This document shows positions 1 to 8,055 of a stretch of DNA of 12,781 bases, piece by piece. Within the stretch, counting starts at the first letter, position 1; each line of letters starts with the position of its first letter. The notes under the pieces were generated by a model. That model was not told the DNA's origin. It searched no databases and saw only the letters and a list, made by a program, of their open reading frames with translations. The stretch comes from Actinomycetota bacterium. Lineage in GTDB: Bacteria; Actinomycetota; Thermoleophilia; UBA2241. Both the position numbers and the translations under genes were made by a program. Where the stretch lies: assembly GCA_003158705.1 (NCBI GenBank), contig PMKX01000229.1, positions 1-12,781 on the forward strand, in the 5' to 3' direction.

Positions 1-1445
1 TAGATGCACTTGACTCTCTCGTTCAGGGTGGCAAACAGGATGCGAAAGGCCTGGAAGTTGTCGCCGTGCACCAGCAGCCCGTCCGTCTGGCCATCTAGAT
101 TGTCGAAGCTAGCCAGCAGCTGGTCCTTGAACTCCCGATCGAAGTGCGTCGTGTCCACCAACAAGGATTGGTTGGCCTTGAGGAACTCCAAGGTCATCGG
201 TTCCGAGTAGCCGGGCTGTGTCAGATCGCGGTCGATCTCGTCGATGGCGAACAACCGTACCCACTCTTCGCGCTGCGCCTCGTTGGCGGCGATCTCCGGC
301 CAGAGATTCTCCGGCACCCGGTCGAGTGTCACGCACCAGTTGGTCTCAATTACGAACTTCTTCTTCAGCCACAGCTTCTTCTGGAAGTCCTCGAGCTGTG
401 CCAGGAAGTCGATGATCTTGTGCGCGATGCGGCGGATGGCCTTGATTTTGGCCAGGTACTGCACCACTCGCTGCTCGCCCTCCGACTCGATGTCGTCGAG
501 GTGCATGACCTCGTTCTTGATGTAGAAGTCGAGCTCGCGGCGCAGGAAGCCGCCGAGATCCTTGTGGATGAAGTAGTCGAAGGTATTGCGCGCCGTGTAC
601 TCGTTGAGTTGCTTCTCGAGGAGGGTACGCTGCGGGTTCTTCTCGGTGGGGGCGGCGGCGGAAAGGCTCATGAGCCAGGCCGCGGCGGCCTCGTCGCCGA
701 GCACCTTCTTCGTCGCCTCGGTCACCAGCGCGTCACGGTTGCGCTTCTGTGGGTCGGGCCGGTACTCGAACGGGATGATCAGCTCGGCCGCGCCGTTGGA
801 GCCGACCTCTTCGCGGATCGACTCGGTCTCACTCAGGATGAAGCGCCGTTCCTGCCCGGCCGGCGCCTTAGTGTTGTCGCGCTCCTCGTCAGCCTGCACG
901 AGCTTGAAGTGCACGCGCCGACCGTCGGCCGGCTTGAACGCATAGTCGCGGAAGTACTCGCCGCTCTTGATGTAGTACTGGTCGTGGTTGGCCCAATACA
1001 GCTTGACCTCTTCGCCCTCGTACGGGATGGCGTAGACGCCCTCCTTGTAGCGGCGCAGTGAGATGAAATCGCCGTCTTTGTAGTAGCGACGGAAGAAATT
1101 GTAGAGGTCTGAGAACACCTCGGCCTCGAGCGCGTCGGGGTCGCCGCCAGCTTTGAGCGCTTGCCGCAACTGCTGCACCTTGGGGCTGTCATCAGGGTCG
1201 AAACCTGCCAGCGCCGCCGCCTGCTCAGCCTCTTCAAGCTCGCTCTGGAGCTGCGCCCGTTGGCCCTGATCGACCTCCAGCAGCGTGGCCTTCACCTGCG
1301 GCAACAGGTCTTGGTCGAGGAAGCGCGTCACCTCGTCGCGCTTGGCGTTCATGATGCGGTAGATGCCGAAGTCGAGGTCGGCGCGGTCGAACATGAACAG
1401 CTCGGCCAGCAGGCCGCGGAACTTGTCATAGGTGCTTTCAGCCAC
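1..1445 (-). CDS. Site-specific DNA methyltransferase, N-terminal part (type III Mod-like)
   Basis: Partial gene: 481 codons are visible and the frame runs open through base 1. The GTG start at 1445 (VAESTYDKF) is preceded by a GGAGGGTG ribosome site about 4 nt away, 39 nt after the stop of the SNF2 helicase gene, so the two are almost certainly co-transcribed. The last residues read LLVHGDNFQAF (457-467), then NERVKCI. This is the segment that in Mod-type (beta-class, N6-adenine/N4-cytosine) enzymes directly precedes the Y-I-D-P-P-Y catalytic motif. The final incomplete codon starts TA, compatible with that tyrosine. The catalytic motif itself is outside the window, so the class is inferred. 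The 450 residues before it form a large charged N-terminal region (DFGIYRIMNAKRDEV near residue 30; several aromatic-rich stretches) that I associate from memory with methyltransferases encoded beside SNF2 helicases. Likely role: adenine methylation for self-recognition in a restriction system. A DISARM-type (DrmMI) role is a less favoured alternative. Confidence 0.83.
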   Translation of the reverse strand, partial: MAESTYDKFRGLLAELFMFDRADLDFGIYRIMNAKRDEVTRFLDQDLLPQVKATLLEVDQGQRAQLQSELEEAEQAAALAGFDPDDSPKVQQLRQALKAGGDPDALEAEVFSDLYNFFRRYYKDGDFISLRRYKEGVYAIPYEGEEVKLYWANHDQYYIKSGEYFRDYAFKPADGRRVHFKLVQADEERDNTKAPAGQERRFILSETESIREEVGSNGAAELIIPFEYRPDPQKRNRDALVTEATKKVLGDEAAAAWLMSLSAAAPTEKNPQRTLLEKQLNEYTARNTFDYFIHKDLGGFLRRELDFYIKNEVMHLDDIESEGEQRVVQYLAKIKAIRRIAHKIIDFLAQLEDFQKKLWLKKKFVIETNWCVTLDRVPENLWPEIAANEAQREEWVRLFAIDEIDRDLTQPGYSEPMTLEFLKANQSLLVDTTHFDREFKDQLLASFDNLDGQTDGLLVHGDNFQAFRILFATLNERVKCI

Positions 1446-1484
1446 CGGTCACCCTCCACTTGCCGGTCTTGGATCCATCGTCAA

Positions 1485-4391
1485 TCACACCACACTCCAG
1501 CGGATTGTGAAGAGGCTCTCGCTCGTCGTGTGCTGCGCAAGCCGCTTCTCGAGTGCGAATATAAGCTCGTCGCGCTTGTCTGCGATCTCGTCTTCGACGT
1601 CGAAGATGCGCTGCCGTAGGCGACGCTTCTTCTGCTCGAGTTCCTTGATCTCTATCTGCAGACGGTGCTGCTCATCGACGGTCTGCGCCAGTCTCTCTTC
1701 GCGCTTGGCCGTGCGAATCTGAGCCTTGACTTCCGCCAGTTCTTTCTCGGCCGCCTTGACCTTGTCGTCGGCCCAGCGTTCGAGGCGGTCACGCTCTTGC
1801 TGGAAGAACACGTTGTTGGCCTCAAAGGACGCAGCGACGGTGGCGTCGGCGTGGCGGCGGCGCTCGGCCGCGAGTCGCTTCGCGATCGCGGCCGGGAGCG
1901 CAAGCTGCATGGCGACCTCGCCGTCGCAGCGGAACAACCTCTCACAGCGCTCCTGATCCAGGACCTCGCCTTTGTCGGTGACCGCCGTGAACAGCAGGTA
2001 CTCCTCCATCTCCAATGACTCAATGGTTAGTGCGTCGAGCACAAGCCACCCGCTCTGGCCCTTGAGCTTCTGCACCTGGGTGAGCTTTGTCCGGAGTCCA
2101 CTGGCGTTGAAGCTCACGTGCGCCAGGGGAGTTGACGCTTCGCGCCCACATCCGATGACGTACTCGGCCAGCGGGTGTGACAGCCGGTAAAGGTACTCGC
2201 CCGTCTCGTTGTGCGCCGTCTTCGAGATGAGATGGTAGCGGCCGGGGCGGACGTCAGACGACGGCGGCTCGACGAGGCTGAAGCAGAGGCCCTCATCGTC
2301 GAAGATCGCCGCGTCGTCCAGCACGAACTTCGTCAGGGTCCAGAACTGCCTGCTCACCGTATCGAGGAAACTCCGCGTCGCGTCGAGTTGCGCCTTGAGG
2401 CGCACGTGAACATCTTCGTCGAACTCCTCTAGCAGCACGCGTCGTGTGTCGGCCATGCGCTCCTGAATAGCGTCGTCCATCTGCGCGCGCAACCGCGCAA
2501 ACGCTGCATCGATCTCGTCGGGCTGCCGGCACTGCTGGTAGATGTCGAGGATACGCTTCTCGAAGTCGACACCTGACTCGATGGCCCCGAGCACCTCGTC
2601 CGACGCGCCGAACACCCCCGTGAACAGCCGTAGCTTCTCGCCGAGCAGCTCCAGAACGCGCCCATCAGCGTCGTTGCTCTCGTTCAGGAAGTTGATGACC
2701 ACCACGTCATGCCGCTGTCCGTAGCGGTGGCAGCGCCCGATGCGCTGTTCGATTCGTTGCGGGTTCCACGGCAAGTCGTAGTTGACGACCAGCGAGCAGA
2801 ATTGCAGGTTGACGCCCTCGGCGGCCGCTTCGGTGGCAATCATCACCTCGGCCTCGTCGCGGAAGTGCTCGATGAGCGCCGTCCGGATGTCGACGACTCG
2901 CGACCCTGTTGTTCGCCCGCTCTCGCGGTTGGCGTCGACCCACTGCTCGTAGATCCGCGTCGGCTCCGGTCCCGTGTTCGTGCCGCTGAAGAGAACGGTG
3001 CGGCCCTCGTAGCCGTTTGCGTGCAGGTAGTCGCGCACGTATTCCTGCGTACGACGCGACTCGGTGAAGACGACAGCCTTGCGGGCAGCGCCCATCTTCT
3101 CCATTTCGGCGAAACCCGTTTCGAGGGCGATCAGCAGAGCCCGTGACTTCGTGTCGATCGAGATGCCGCGAGCGCGACCGATGAAGTCGTCGAGCCACGC
3201 AATCTCGGTGTCGAGCTTCGCGCGATTCAGCGCCACCTCATCATCATCATCGTTGCTGCCGCCGGCGGTCGCACCTTCGCTGCCCACCGCGACGTCCTCG
3301 TTGACGTTCAGCTCCTCATCAACGTAGTCATCTTCAAGCTCATCCAAGTCGGTGAGCTCGGCAAGTACGTCAATGCTCTCGTCTGCTTGGTCTCTGCTAT
3401 CGCGCAGCCGGACCAGCCGCTCGCGCATCGTCTCGAGCGTGCCGGCGATGGCGCGCGAGGACGATCCCAGCAGCTTCCGCAGGATGAGAGTGACCAGAGT
3501 ACGTTGCCTCGCTGGCACCGAGAACGTGTCGTCGCGTGTTAGAAAGGCGGAGATGTCGTCGTACAGGCGGCGCTCATCATCGGTTGGCGTGAACGGCACC
3601 GTCATCGTTCGCCGCGCTGTGTACTGGATGTACTCGAGCACTTGCTTGCGAAGAGTGCGCTTGCAGAACGGGCGCAGCCGCGCCTGCAGCTCACGCAGGT
3701 CGCCGTCTTGGCGCATGTACTGCTCCCTGAACGCCGCCCTGTCCCCGAAAATGCGGTCGTCGATCACGGTCGACAAACCGTACAGCTCGAGCAATGAGTT
3801 CTGCAGCGGCGTTGCCGTGAGCAGGAGCTTGCGCTTGCCGTCGAGTGCCCAACGCAGCCGCTGACCCATCCGATTGCTCGGCCGGTACGCGTTGCGCAGC
3901 TTGTGCGCCTCATCGATGGTAACCAGGTCCCAAGGCGTGGCGCTTACGTCGTCACGCAAGGCACTAGCGAAGTTGATTGACATGATGACGACCCTGCCGG
4001 ATGGCAGCGGTTCGTCCTGAGCGGGACGGAGCTCGCGAAGCGCACGCGCATCGAGAATCACCGTCGGAAGATGGAACTTCTCCTCGAGCTCGAGACTCCA
4101 CTGCTTGCGCAGTGACGCAGGGCAGATGACGAGCAGCCGGCGCTTGCGCTCGGCCCAGAACTGACACATCACGAGACCGGCCTCAATCGTCTTTCCGAGA
4201 CCTACCTCGTCGGCGAGGATCACGCCGGAGCTGAGCGGCGACCGCAGTGCGAAGCTCGCGGCGTCAATCTGATGCGGGTTCAGGTCGACGGCAGCGTCGA
4301 ACAGGGATTGCGAGAGACGGTCTTCGGCGCCCGAGGGGCGACGCCGGGTGAGATCATTGGCGAAGTAGCGCGCGTGGTAGGCGGTGGTCAT
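1485..4391 (-). CDS. SNF2-family DNA helicase/translocase (RapA/HepA-like), defence-associated
   Basis: 968 residues, ATG start at 4391 (MTTAYHARYFAND) with only a weak upstream ribosome site. All main superfamily 2 motifs are present: Walker A DEVGLGKT (61-68), VICPASLRKQW (88-98), Walker B DEAH (160-163), TATPLQN (192-198), then in the second RecA lobe TEAAAEGVNLQ (520-530) and NYDLPWNPQRIEQRIGRCHR (537-556). A very acidic linker at about 345-386 separates the lobes and is unlikely to be folded. The last ~120 residues are dominated by K/E/R and form a predicted coiled coil (about 840-960), suited to oligomerisation or partner binding. SNF2 proteins of this type translocate on duplex DNA using ATP rather than cutting it. 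The gene lies 39 nt upstream of a Mod-like methyltransferase and downstream of a DUF262-HNH gene, which suggests it is the motor of a restriction-type defence system. DISARM DrmD is a related alternative, but no DrmA, DrmB or DrmC is visible here. Confidence 0.93.
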   Translation of the reverse strand: MTTAYHARYFANDLTRRRPSGAEDRLSQSLFDAAVDLNPHQIDAASFALRSPLSSGVILADEVGLGKTIEAGLVMCQFWAERKRRLLVICPASLRKQWSLELEEKFHLPTVILDARALRELRPAQDEPLPSGRVVIMSINFASALRDDVSATPWDLVTIDEAHKLRNAYRPSNRMGQRLRWALDGKRKLLLTATPLQNSLLELYGLSTVIDDRIFGDRAAFREQYMRQDGDLRELQARLRPFCKRTLRKQVLEYIQYTARRTMTVPFTPTDDERRLYDDISAFLTRDDTFSVPARQRTLVTLILRKLLGSSSRAIAGTLETMRERLVRLRDSRDQADESIDVLAELTDLDELEDDYVDEELNVNEDVAVGSEGATAGGSNDDDDEVALNRAKLDTEIAWLDDFIGRARGISIDTKSRALLIALETGFAEMEKMGAARKAVVFTESRRTQEYVRDYLHANGYEGRTVLFSGTNTGPEPTRIYEQWVDANRESGRTTGSRVVDIRTALIEHFRDEAEVMIATEAAAEGVNLQFCSLVVNYDLPWNPQRIEQRIGRCHRYGQRHDVVVINFLNESNDADGRVLELLGEKLRLFTGVFGASDEVLGAIESGVDFEKRILDIYQQCRQPDEIDAAFARLRAQMDDAIQERMADTRRVLLEEFDEDVHVRLKAQLDATRSFLDTVSRQFWTLTKFVLDDAAIFDDEGLCFSLVEPPSSDVRPGRYHLISKTAHNETGEYLYRLSHPLAEYVIGCGREASTPLAHVSFNASGLRTKLTQVQKLKGQSGWLVLDALTIESLEMEEYLLFTAVTDKGEVLDQERCERLFRCDGEVAMQLALPAAIAKRLAAERRRHADATVAASFEANNVFFQQERDRLERWADDKVKAAEKELAEVKAQIRTAKREERLAQTVDEQHRLQIEIKELEQKKRRLRQRIFDVEDEIADKRDELIFALEKRLAQHTTSESLFTIRWSVV

Positions 4392-4639
4392 CGCTGTCGT
4401 GGACTGGCTGTAGAATCCGCCGTCGTCGCCCCCTTGACCCCATTCCGGCGCGCCACCGCATGGAGGCGCGAACCCACTTGCGCACAGGGAATCCTATACC
4501 GTCGGAAGGACGGAGGCTCCGATTGAACCAAACTCGCCAACCTTGCCATGGCGTCCACGTCTGGCCACCTCGCAAACACAGGTGACACCCTCATCAACCA
4601 GAGTCACGAAATCCTCTCTACCGCCCTGGCGGGCACTAG
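4392..4639. other. Intergenic gap between DUF262-HNH and SNF2 genes
   Basis: 248 nt with no convincing gene. The minus strand has one short open frame of 37 codons (4607 to 4494, GTG start with AGAGAGG upstream), but its translation resembles nothing I know. A TATAGGAT stretch on the minus strand (rc of 4491-4498) could be a -10 element for the SNF2 gene, but I found no well-spaced -35. The gap is long enough for the SNF2-methyltransferase pair to have its own promoter, so one transcript with the DUF262 gene is not assured. Confidence 0.3.
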
Positions 4640-6592
4640 CTAGTTGGCCTCCGGCTCCAAGCCAAGCACGTCCGCATTCACGTAGACCTTGAAGTCCGCG
4701 GGATCGGTGAAGTACGTGTATCCGGCGGCATTGGCCGCTTCGAGGGTCTCTGGCGGCTCGTCGATCAGCAGAGCGACGGGTTTGCTGAGACCAGGCTGCA
4801 ACCCCTCGGGCCAAGCCAGATCGAGCACCGCAAGGGGCTCGCCGCTGGCCTCGTCGGCGAGCTCAAACGTGAATTCGCCTTCGGCCAGGCCCTGATCGAT
4901 AACCCAAACGTTGAAGTCGACGAGCAGGTTCTCCTCGTCCTCTGATGCGACGCCCCCAAAGGGCACGGCCGCCTTTGCGGCCAACGCATCCACCGGCGTT
5001 TCGGGCTCTGGAATCCGGCCTGAGAAGAGGTTGTCAAGGAACCCGTTCGCCGCCGCCGCAAGGAGCGTCCGCCGCTCTTCGAGGAACGCCTCGTAGTTCT
5101 CAACCTTCCACAGCTCGGGGTCGGTCGGCAGCCAGTGCGACTCGACGGCACCCGGGTGCTTCTCTATGTACCCCGGCAGGTACTCAGCCGGTGGCTTGTC
5201 GGAGATTTCGAGATTCGTCGTCTGCGTGAGGAACGTGAAGTTCGCCAGTGCATTGGCTTGCGCTCTCGTGTAGTCGTGCTTGTACAGCAGGCTCTTCGGA
5301 AACACGTGGTGCAACTGGAGACCACTGGTCTTGCCGAGCAGGTGGTTGGACAGCGTCACCCCACTGCCCCAATCCGTCGCGCCGTGTACTCGAGTGAGCA
5401 TGTACAGCAGCGGATAGAAGCGAGCGCCCCTGCTCCAGCCGAGGAGGTCTTCCGGCGCGACCCTCAGGTCGGCGCGTCTTTTGCGAAGCTGCTCAATCAG
5501 GCGGTCGAGACCGCCGTCGGGTTTCTCAATCAGAGTGAGGTCCTCCTGGAGGACAGACTCAGTCGCACTCGCGTATCGCCCCCACAAGAACGTGTGCACG
5601 TACCAGTACAGCAGCTTGTCACGCTCAGCGTAGTCGAGCGCCTTGGCACCCCTCTGCATCCAGTAGCGGCTCATGAGCGGCAGAGCGGCAGAGCCGCCGA
5701 GGACGGCGCTGTGGTCGAGCCCAAGGCGCGAGGCAATGAGCGTCAGAATCGAGTCGATGGCCTTCTCGGCGTCGTTGAGGCCCTTGCTGAACTGCTCCGT
5801 GGTCACGTCTTTCAAGGCTACGAAGTCAGCACGACCGGTGGACACGGCGTTGATGTTGCGCATCAGCCATTCGAGCCGAAAGTCGTAGCCAGCGCTGTGC
5901 CACTTCGCCAACCGCTTCTTCATCTCGCCGCGCGCCTGAGGCCACGAGGCGCAGACGCGTGCCAGAGCAAGGTCGCCCTTGGAGAGCTTGGTGCCACCGC
6001 TGTTGACGCGATTGAAGATATCGACGACGACATCGACGGTCTTGTCGGCGCCGGTCACCTTCTCGATGTGGAGCTCGATGTCGCCGATGTTCGTGATGGC
6101 GCTGAGCCGGTCGATGTAGCTCTCCAAGCTGTCCTTCGTTTCCGGGTTGTTGAGCAACTCGATGGTGAACGGCGCAATCCCTTGCTGCATGAGTTTGGTC
6201 ACACTGACCCACATGGGGTTGTCCTTCATCTTCGCTGCCGCATAGAACTCAAAGACCTCGTCGTCGAGGTGGAAGTGCAGCCCTGAGAACGCCTGGGCGT
6301 TGCCGTCGAAGAACTCTGGTGACTTTCCACGGATGAGCCCGTAGAGGGTCGTCATGCGCTGCTGCCCATCGACCAGAAGGTCGACCGTGCCGGGAGCTAG
6401 CTCGATGTCGCCGCGAGTCTTGGCTGTGTCGGCCGTAGTCACCCAGACAAGCAGGCTGCCGACCGGATACTTCCGATAAAGGGAGTGCATGAGGCCACGG
6501 ACCTGCTCGCGATTCCAGACATAACCGCGCTGGAACTCAGGTAAGGCCATGGCGCCGGATTCGATTTGGTCAAGGATGGTGTGGACCTTCAC
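4640..6592 (-). CDS. DUF262 (GmrS/ParB-like) and HNH (DUF1524-like) nuclease, GmrSD-type
   Basis: 650 residues from the GTG at 6592 (VKVHTILDQIE). This start is chosen because an AGGGGGG ribosome site lies 6 nt upstream and the family motif begins almost at once; a longer frame reaching 6784 would run through the divergent promoter region. The DUF262 part shows ALPEFQRGYVWNREQV (16-31), DGQQRMTTLYG (75-85), the nucleotide-binding core of this ParB/sulfiredoxin-like fold, and FNRVNSGGTKL (193-203). The C-terminal nuclease part has LQLHHVFPKSLLYK (425-438) and NALANFTFL with TTNLEISDK (447-466), a His-Me finger/HNH pattern as in DUF1524. A further ~130 residues (about 520-650), ending in an ALLIDEPPE...YFTDPADFKVYV segment, form an extra domain I cannot name. 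GmrSD proteins are NTP-dependent type IV restriction enzymes that cut modified phage DNA. Here the gene is beside an SNF2/methyltransferase pair, so it may be an effector of that system or an independent nuclease. Confidence 0.88.
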   Translation of the reverse strand: MKVHTILDQIESGAMALPEFQRGYVWNREQVRGLMHSLYRKYPVGSLLVWVTTADTAKTRGDIELAPGTVDLLVDGQQRMTTLYGLIRGKSPEFFDGNAQAFSGLHFHLDDEVFEFYAAAKMKDNPMWVSVTKLMQQGIAPFTIELLNNPETKDSLESYIDRLSAITNIGDIELHIEKVTGADKTVDVVVDIFNRVNSGGTKLSKGDLALARVCASWPQARGEMKKRLAKWHSAGYDFRLEWLMRNINAVSTGRADFVALKDVTTEQFSKGLNDAEKAIDSILTLIASRLGLDHSAVLGGSAALPLMSRYWMQRGAKALDYAERDKLLYWYVHTFLWGRYASATESVLQEDLTLIEKPDGGLDRLIEQLRKRRADLRVAPEDLLGWSRGARFYPLLYMLTRVHGATDWGSGVTLSNHLLGKTSGLQLHHVFPKSLLYKHDYTRAQANALANFTFLTQTTNLEISDKPPAEYLPGYIEKHPGAVESHWLPTDPELWKVENYEAFLEERRTLLAAAANGFLDNLFSGRIPEPETPVDALAAKAAVPFGGVASEDEENLLVDFNVWVIDQGLAEGEFTFELADEASGEPLAVLDLAWPEGLQPGLSKPVALLIDEPPETLEAANAAGYTYFTDPADFKVYVNADVLGLEPEAN

Positions 6593-6625
6593 ATGCGCCC
6601 CCCTGAACGTGGACCTCAGTGCGTA

Positions 6626-6639
6626 CGGTAATCTTACCG
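6626..6639. promoter_or_regulatory. Small inverted repeat upstream of the DUF262-HNH gene
   Basis: CGGTAA-TC-TTACCG, perfect 6-bp arms with a 2-bp spacer, 34 bp upstream of the GTG at 6592. Read on the minus strand it contains TAAGAT, a passable -10 hexamer. A repressor bound here would block transcription of the nuclease gene. The operator role is inferred from position and symmetry. Confidence 0.4.
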
Positions 6640-6715
6640 GAGTGGGCGGTCGGAAGTTGGTCAAGGTTGGCCCGTTCTGGAAAACGCCGCCGTACCCAAC
6701 CCCAGATTGACAGGC

Positions 6716-6752
6716 TAGACACAGTTTATCGGCTCGCGATAAAGTATGTCTA
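6716..6752. promoter_or_regulatory. Long imperfect palindrome upstream of the AAA ATPase, probable operator
   Basis: Left arm TAGACACAGTTTATCG (6716-6731) and right arm CGATAAAGTATGTCTA (6737-6752) are complementary at 14 of 16 positions, with a 5-bp centre. The repeat ends 18 bp before the ATG at 6771 and is separate from the GGAG ribosome site at 6763-6766. It also covers possible promoter elements (TAGACA at 6716 and TAAAGT at 6740, 18 bp apart). It lies between two divergent genes, so it could regulate either. A transcribed hairpin is less likely because it precedes the gene. Confidence 0.55.
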
Positions 6753-6770
6753 ACCTGAAAACGGAGCTCG

Positions 6771-7955
6771 ATGGACCCACGCAAGAACCCCTATGCGCCG
6801 GGCGCCGGCACCAAGCCGCCGGCCCTGGTCGGTCGTGACAAGCAGATCGAGGCGTTCGACATCCTGCTCGAGCGTCTGGAGCACGGCTACGCCGAGCAGT
6901 CGATGATCATCACCGGGCTGCGCGGCGTGGGCAAAACGGTGCTGCTCGACGTGTTCCGCGAGAAGGCCGAGGCCCGCGACTGGGCCACAGTGGAGTGGGA
7001 GGTGGAGAAGAACTCCCCCTTCGGCGCCAAGATGGCGGCGCAGGTGCGGCGCGCGCTGCTGCAGATCGCCCCCAAGGCTCGCTGGACCGACCGCGTGCTC
7101 AGAGCCGCCGCCATCCTCAAGTCGTTCACCATCAGCTTCAGCAGCGACGGCGCCGTGACGGCAGGCCTGGACGTGGAGGCGCTCGCCGGGGTCGGCGACA
7201 GCGGCGCCCTGGCCGAAGACCTCAGCGACCTGTTCGTCGCCATCGGCGAGGCGGCACAGGACAATGGCGTGGGCGTCATCTTCCTGCTCGACGAGATCCA
7301 GTTTCTGCAGCCGGCCGAGCTCGAGGCGCTCATAGTGGCGCTGCACAAGTGCACGCGCCGGGCCCTGCCGATCACCTTGGTCGGCGCCGGCCTGCCGCAC
7401 ATACCCCGTTTGGCCGGCGAAGCCAAGAGCTACAGCGAGCGCCTCTTCCGGTTTGTGCGCATCGCCGAGCTCGACCCCACGGGCGATGCGCGTGACGCGC
7501 TCACGCTGCCGGCTGAGCCCGCCGGCATCGCCTTCCGGCCGGAGGCGGTCGACTTCGTGGTCGAGTACACGCAGGGCTACCCGTACTTTCTGCAGGAGTA
7601 CGGCAGGATCGTCTGGGACGAGACCTCCGCCAGCCCCGTCACGCTGGACGACGTGCGGTCGGTGCTGCCGCTGGTGGAGGCGAGGCTCGACGAGAGCTTC
7701 TTCCGCGTGCGCGCCGAGCGCACCACGGAGCTCGAGCTGCGCTACCTGTACGCCATGGCCGAGCTAGGGCCGGAGCCGCACAAAGCCGACGAGGTCGCCC
7801 GCCGCATCGGGCGCACCGCCCAGCAAGCAGGCCCGATCCGCTCGAGACTCATCGACAAGGGCCTGCTGTACACCCCCGGCTACGGCTACGCCGCCTTCAC
7901 GGTGCCGCAGTTCGACCGCTACCTGCTGCGCTGCCACTCGGGGTTGGGCGAGTAG
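6771..7955 (+). CDS. AAA ATPase (AAA_16/Orc1-Cdc6-like) with C-terminal winged helix
   Basis: 394 residues, ATG start with GGAG 4 nt upstream. The order is: VGRDKQIEAF (20-29), typical of the start of AAA_16/Cdc6-like ATPases; Walker A GLRGVGKT (49-56); Walker B VIFLLDEIQ (169-177); an ITLVGAGLPHI sensor-1-like strand (201-211); TQGYPYFLQEYG (267-278), a lid motif common in this group. The last 70 residues (ADEVARRIGRTAQQAGPIRSR, then a GLLYTPGYGYAAFTVP wing) are a winged-helix DNA-binding domain. Predicted role: an ATP-driven, DNA- or protein-binding switch in the cytoplasm. Such ATPases are widespread in actinobacterial accessory regions and mostly uncharacterised. It is divergent from the DUF262-HNH gene, sharing a 178-bp control region, which hints at a link, but it has no effector domain of its own. 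Confidence 0.85.
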   Translation: MDPRKNPYAPGAGTKPPALVGRDKQIEAFDILLERLEHGYAEQSMIITGLRGVGKTVLLDVFREKAEARDWATVEWEVEKNSPFGAKMAAQVRRALLQIAPKARWTDRVLRAAAILKSFTISFSSDGAVTAGLDVEALAGVGDSGALAEDLSDLFVAIGEAAQDNGVGVIFLLDEIQFLQPAELEALIVALHKCTRRALPITLVGAGLPHIPRLAGEAKSYSERLFRFVRIAELDPTGDARDALTLPAEPAGIAFRPEAVDFVVEYTQGYPYFLQEYGRIVWDETSASPVTLDDVRSVLPLVEARLDESFFRVRAERTTELELRYLYAMAELGPEPHKADEVARRIGRTAQQAGPIRSRLIDKGLLYTPGYGYAAFTVPQFDRYLLRCHSGLGE

Positions 7956-7985
7956 GGAACGGCGAGGTCGCGCCGGGCGAGTAGG
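7946..7985 (+). repeat. 11-bp direct repeat at the end of the ATPase gene
   Basis: GGGCGAGTAGG occurs at 7946-7956, where it encodes the last codons and stop of the ATPase, and again at 7975-7985. The second copy is the core of the downstream hairpin. This looks like a small local duplication. Confidence 0.6.
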
Positions 7986-8002
7986 TCGCCCAGACCGGCG
8001 CG
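7969..8002 (+). terminator. Compound hairpin downstream of the ATPase, possible terminator
   Basis: The outer stem CGCGCC (7969-7974) pairs with GGCGCG (7997-8002). The inner stem GGGCGA (7975-7980) pairs with TCGCCC (7986-7991) around a GTAGG loop, with a small bulge on the 3' side. It begins 14 nt after the stop codon. There is no T-tract, so it may be a non-canonical terminator or an RNA-stabilising structure. Confidence 0.45.
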
Positions 8003-8055
8003 CAACGTCCACCCGAACCGCTCCTCAACGTCAGCCGCCGGCAAGGCCCAGGGTC

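Noticed and set aside
144..1061. 305-codon plus-strand open frame inside the methyltransferase gene
   Set aside because: Its residues are the low-complexity Leu/Val/Glu/Asp mix typical of an antisense frame in high-GC coding DNA. The minus-strand frame has an RBS, operon context and family motifs.
1485..4391. Identification of the SNF2 gene as DISARM drmD
   Set aside because: No drmA, drmB or drmC is visible, and the methyltransferase looks Mod-type rather than the DISARM type. The name was therefore not assigned.
4435..4490. Possible tRNA-like segment (GGGTTCGCGCC on the minus strand)
   Set aside because: The T-loop-like bases are not flanked by a complementary stem, and no anticodon or acceptor arm could be built.
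4494..4607. 37-codon minus-strand frame in the DUF262-SNF2 gap
   Set aside because: It has a fair ribosome site but no recognisable sequence features, and the length is within chance expectation.
5135..6286. 383-codon plus-strand open frame opposite the DUF262-HNH gene
   Set aside because: Antisense shadow of a well-recognised gene, with no family motif and no ribosome site.
6593..6784. N-terminal extension of the DUF262-HNH protein up to an ATG at 6784
   Set aside because: It would run through both inverted repeats and into the divergent ATPase gene. The GTG at 6592 has a strong ribosome site and matches the expected family start.
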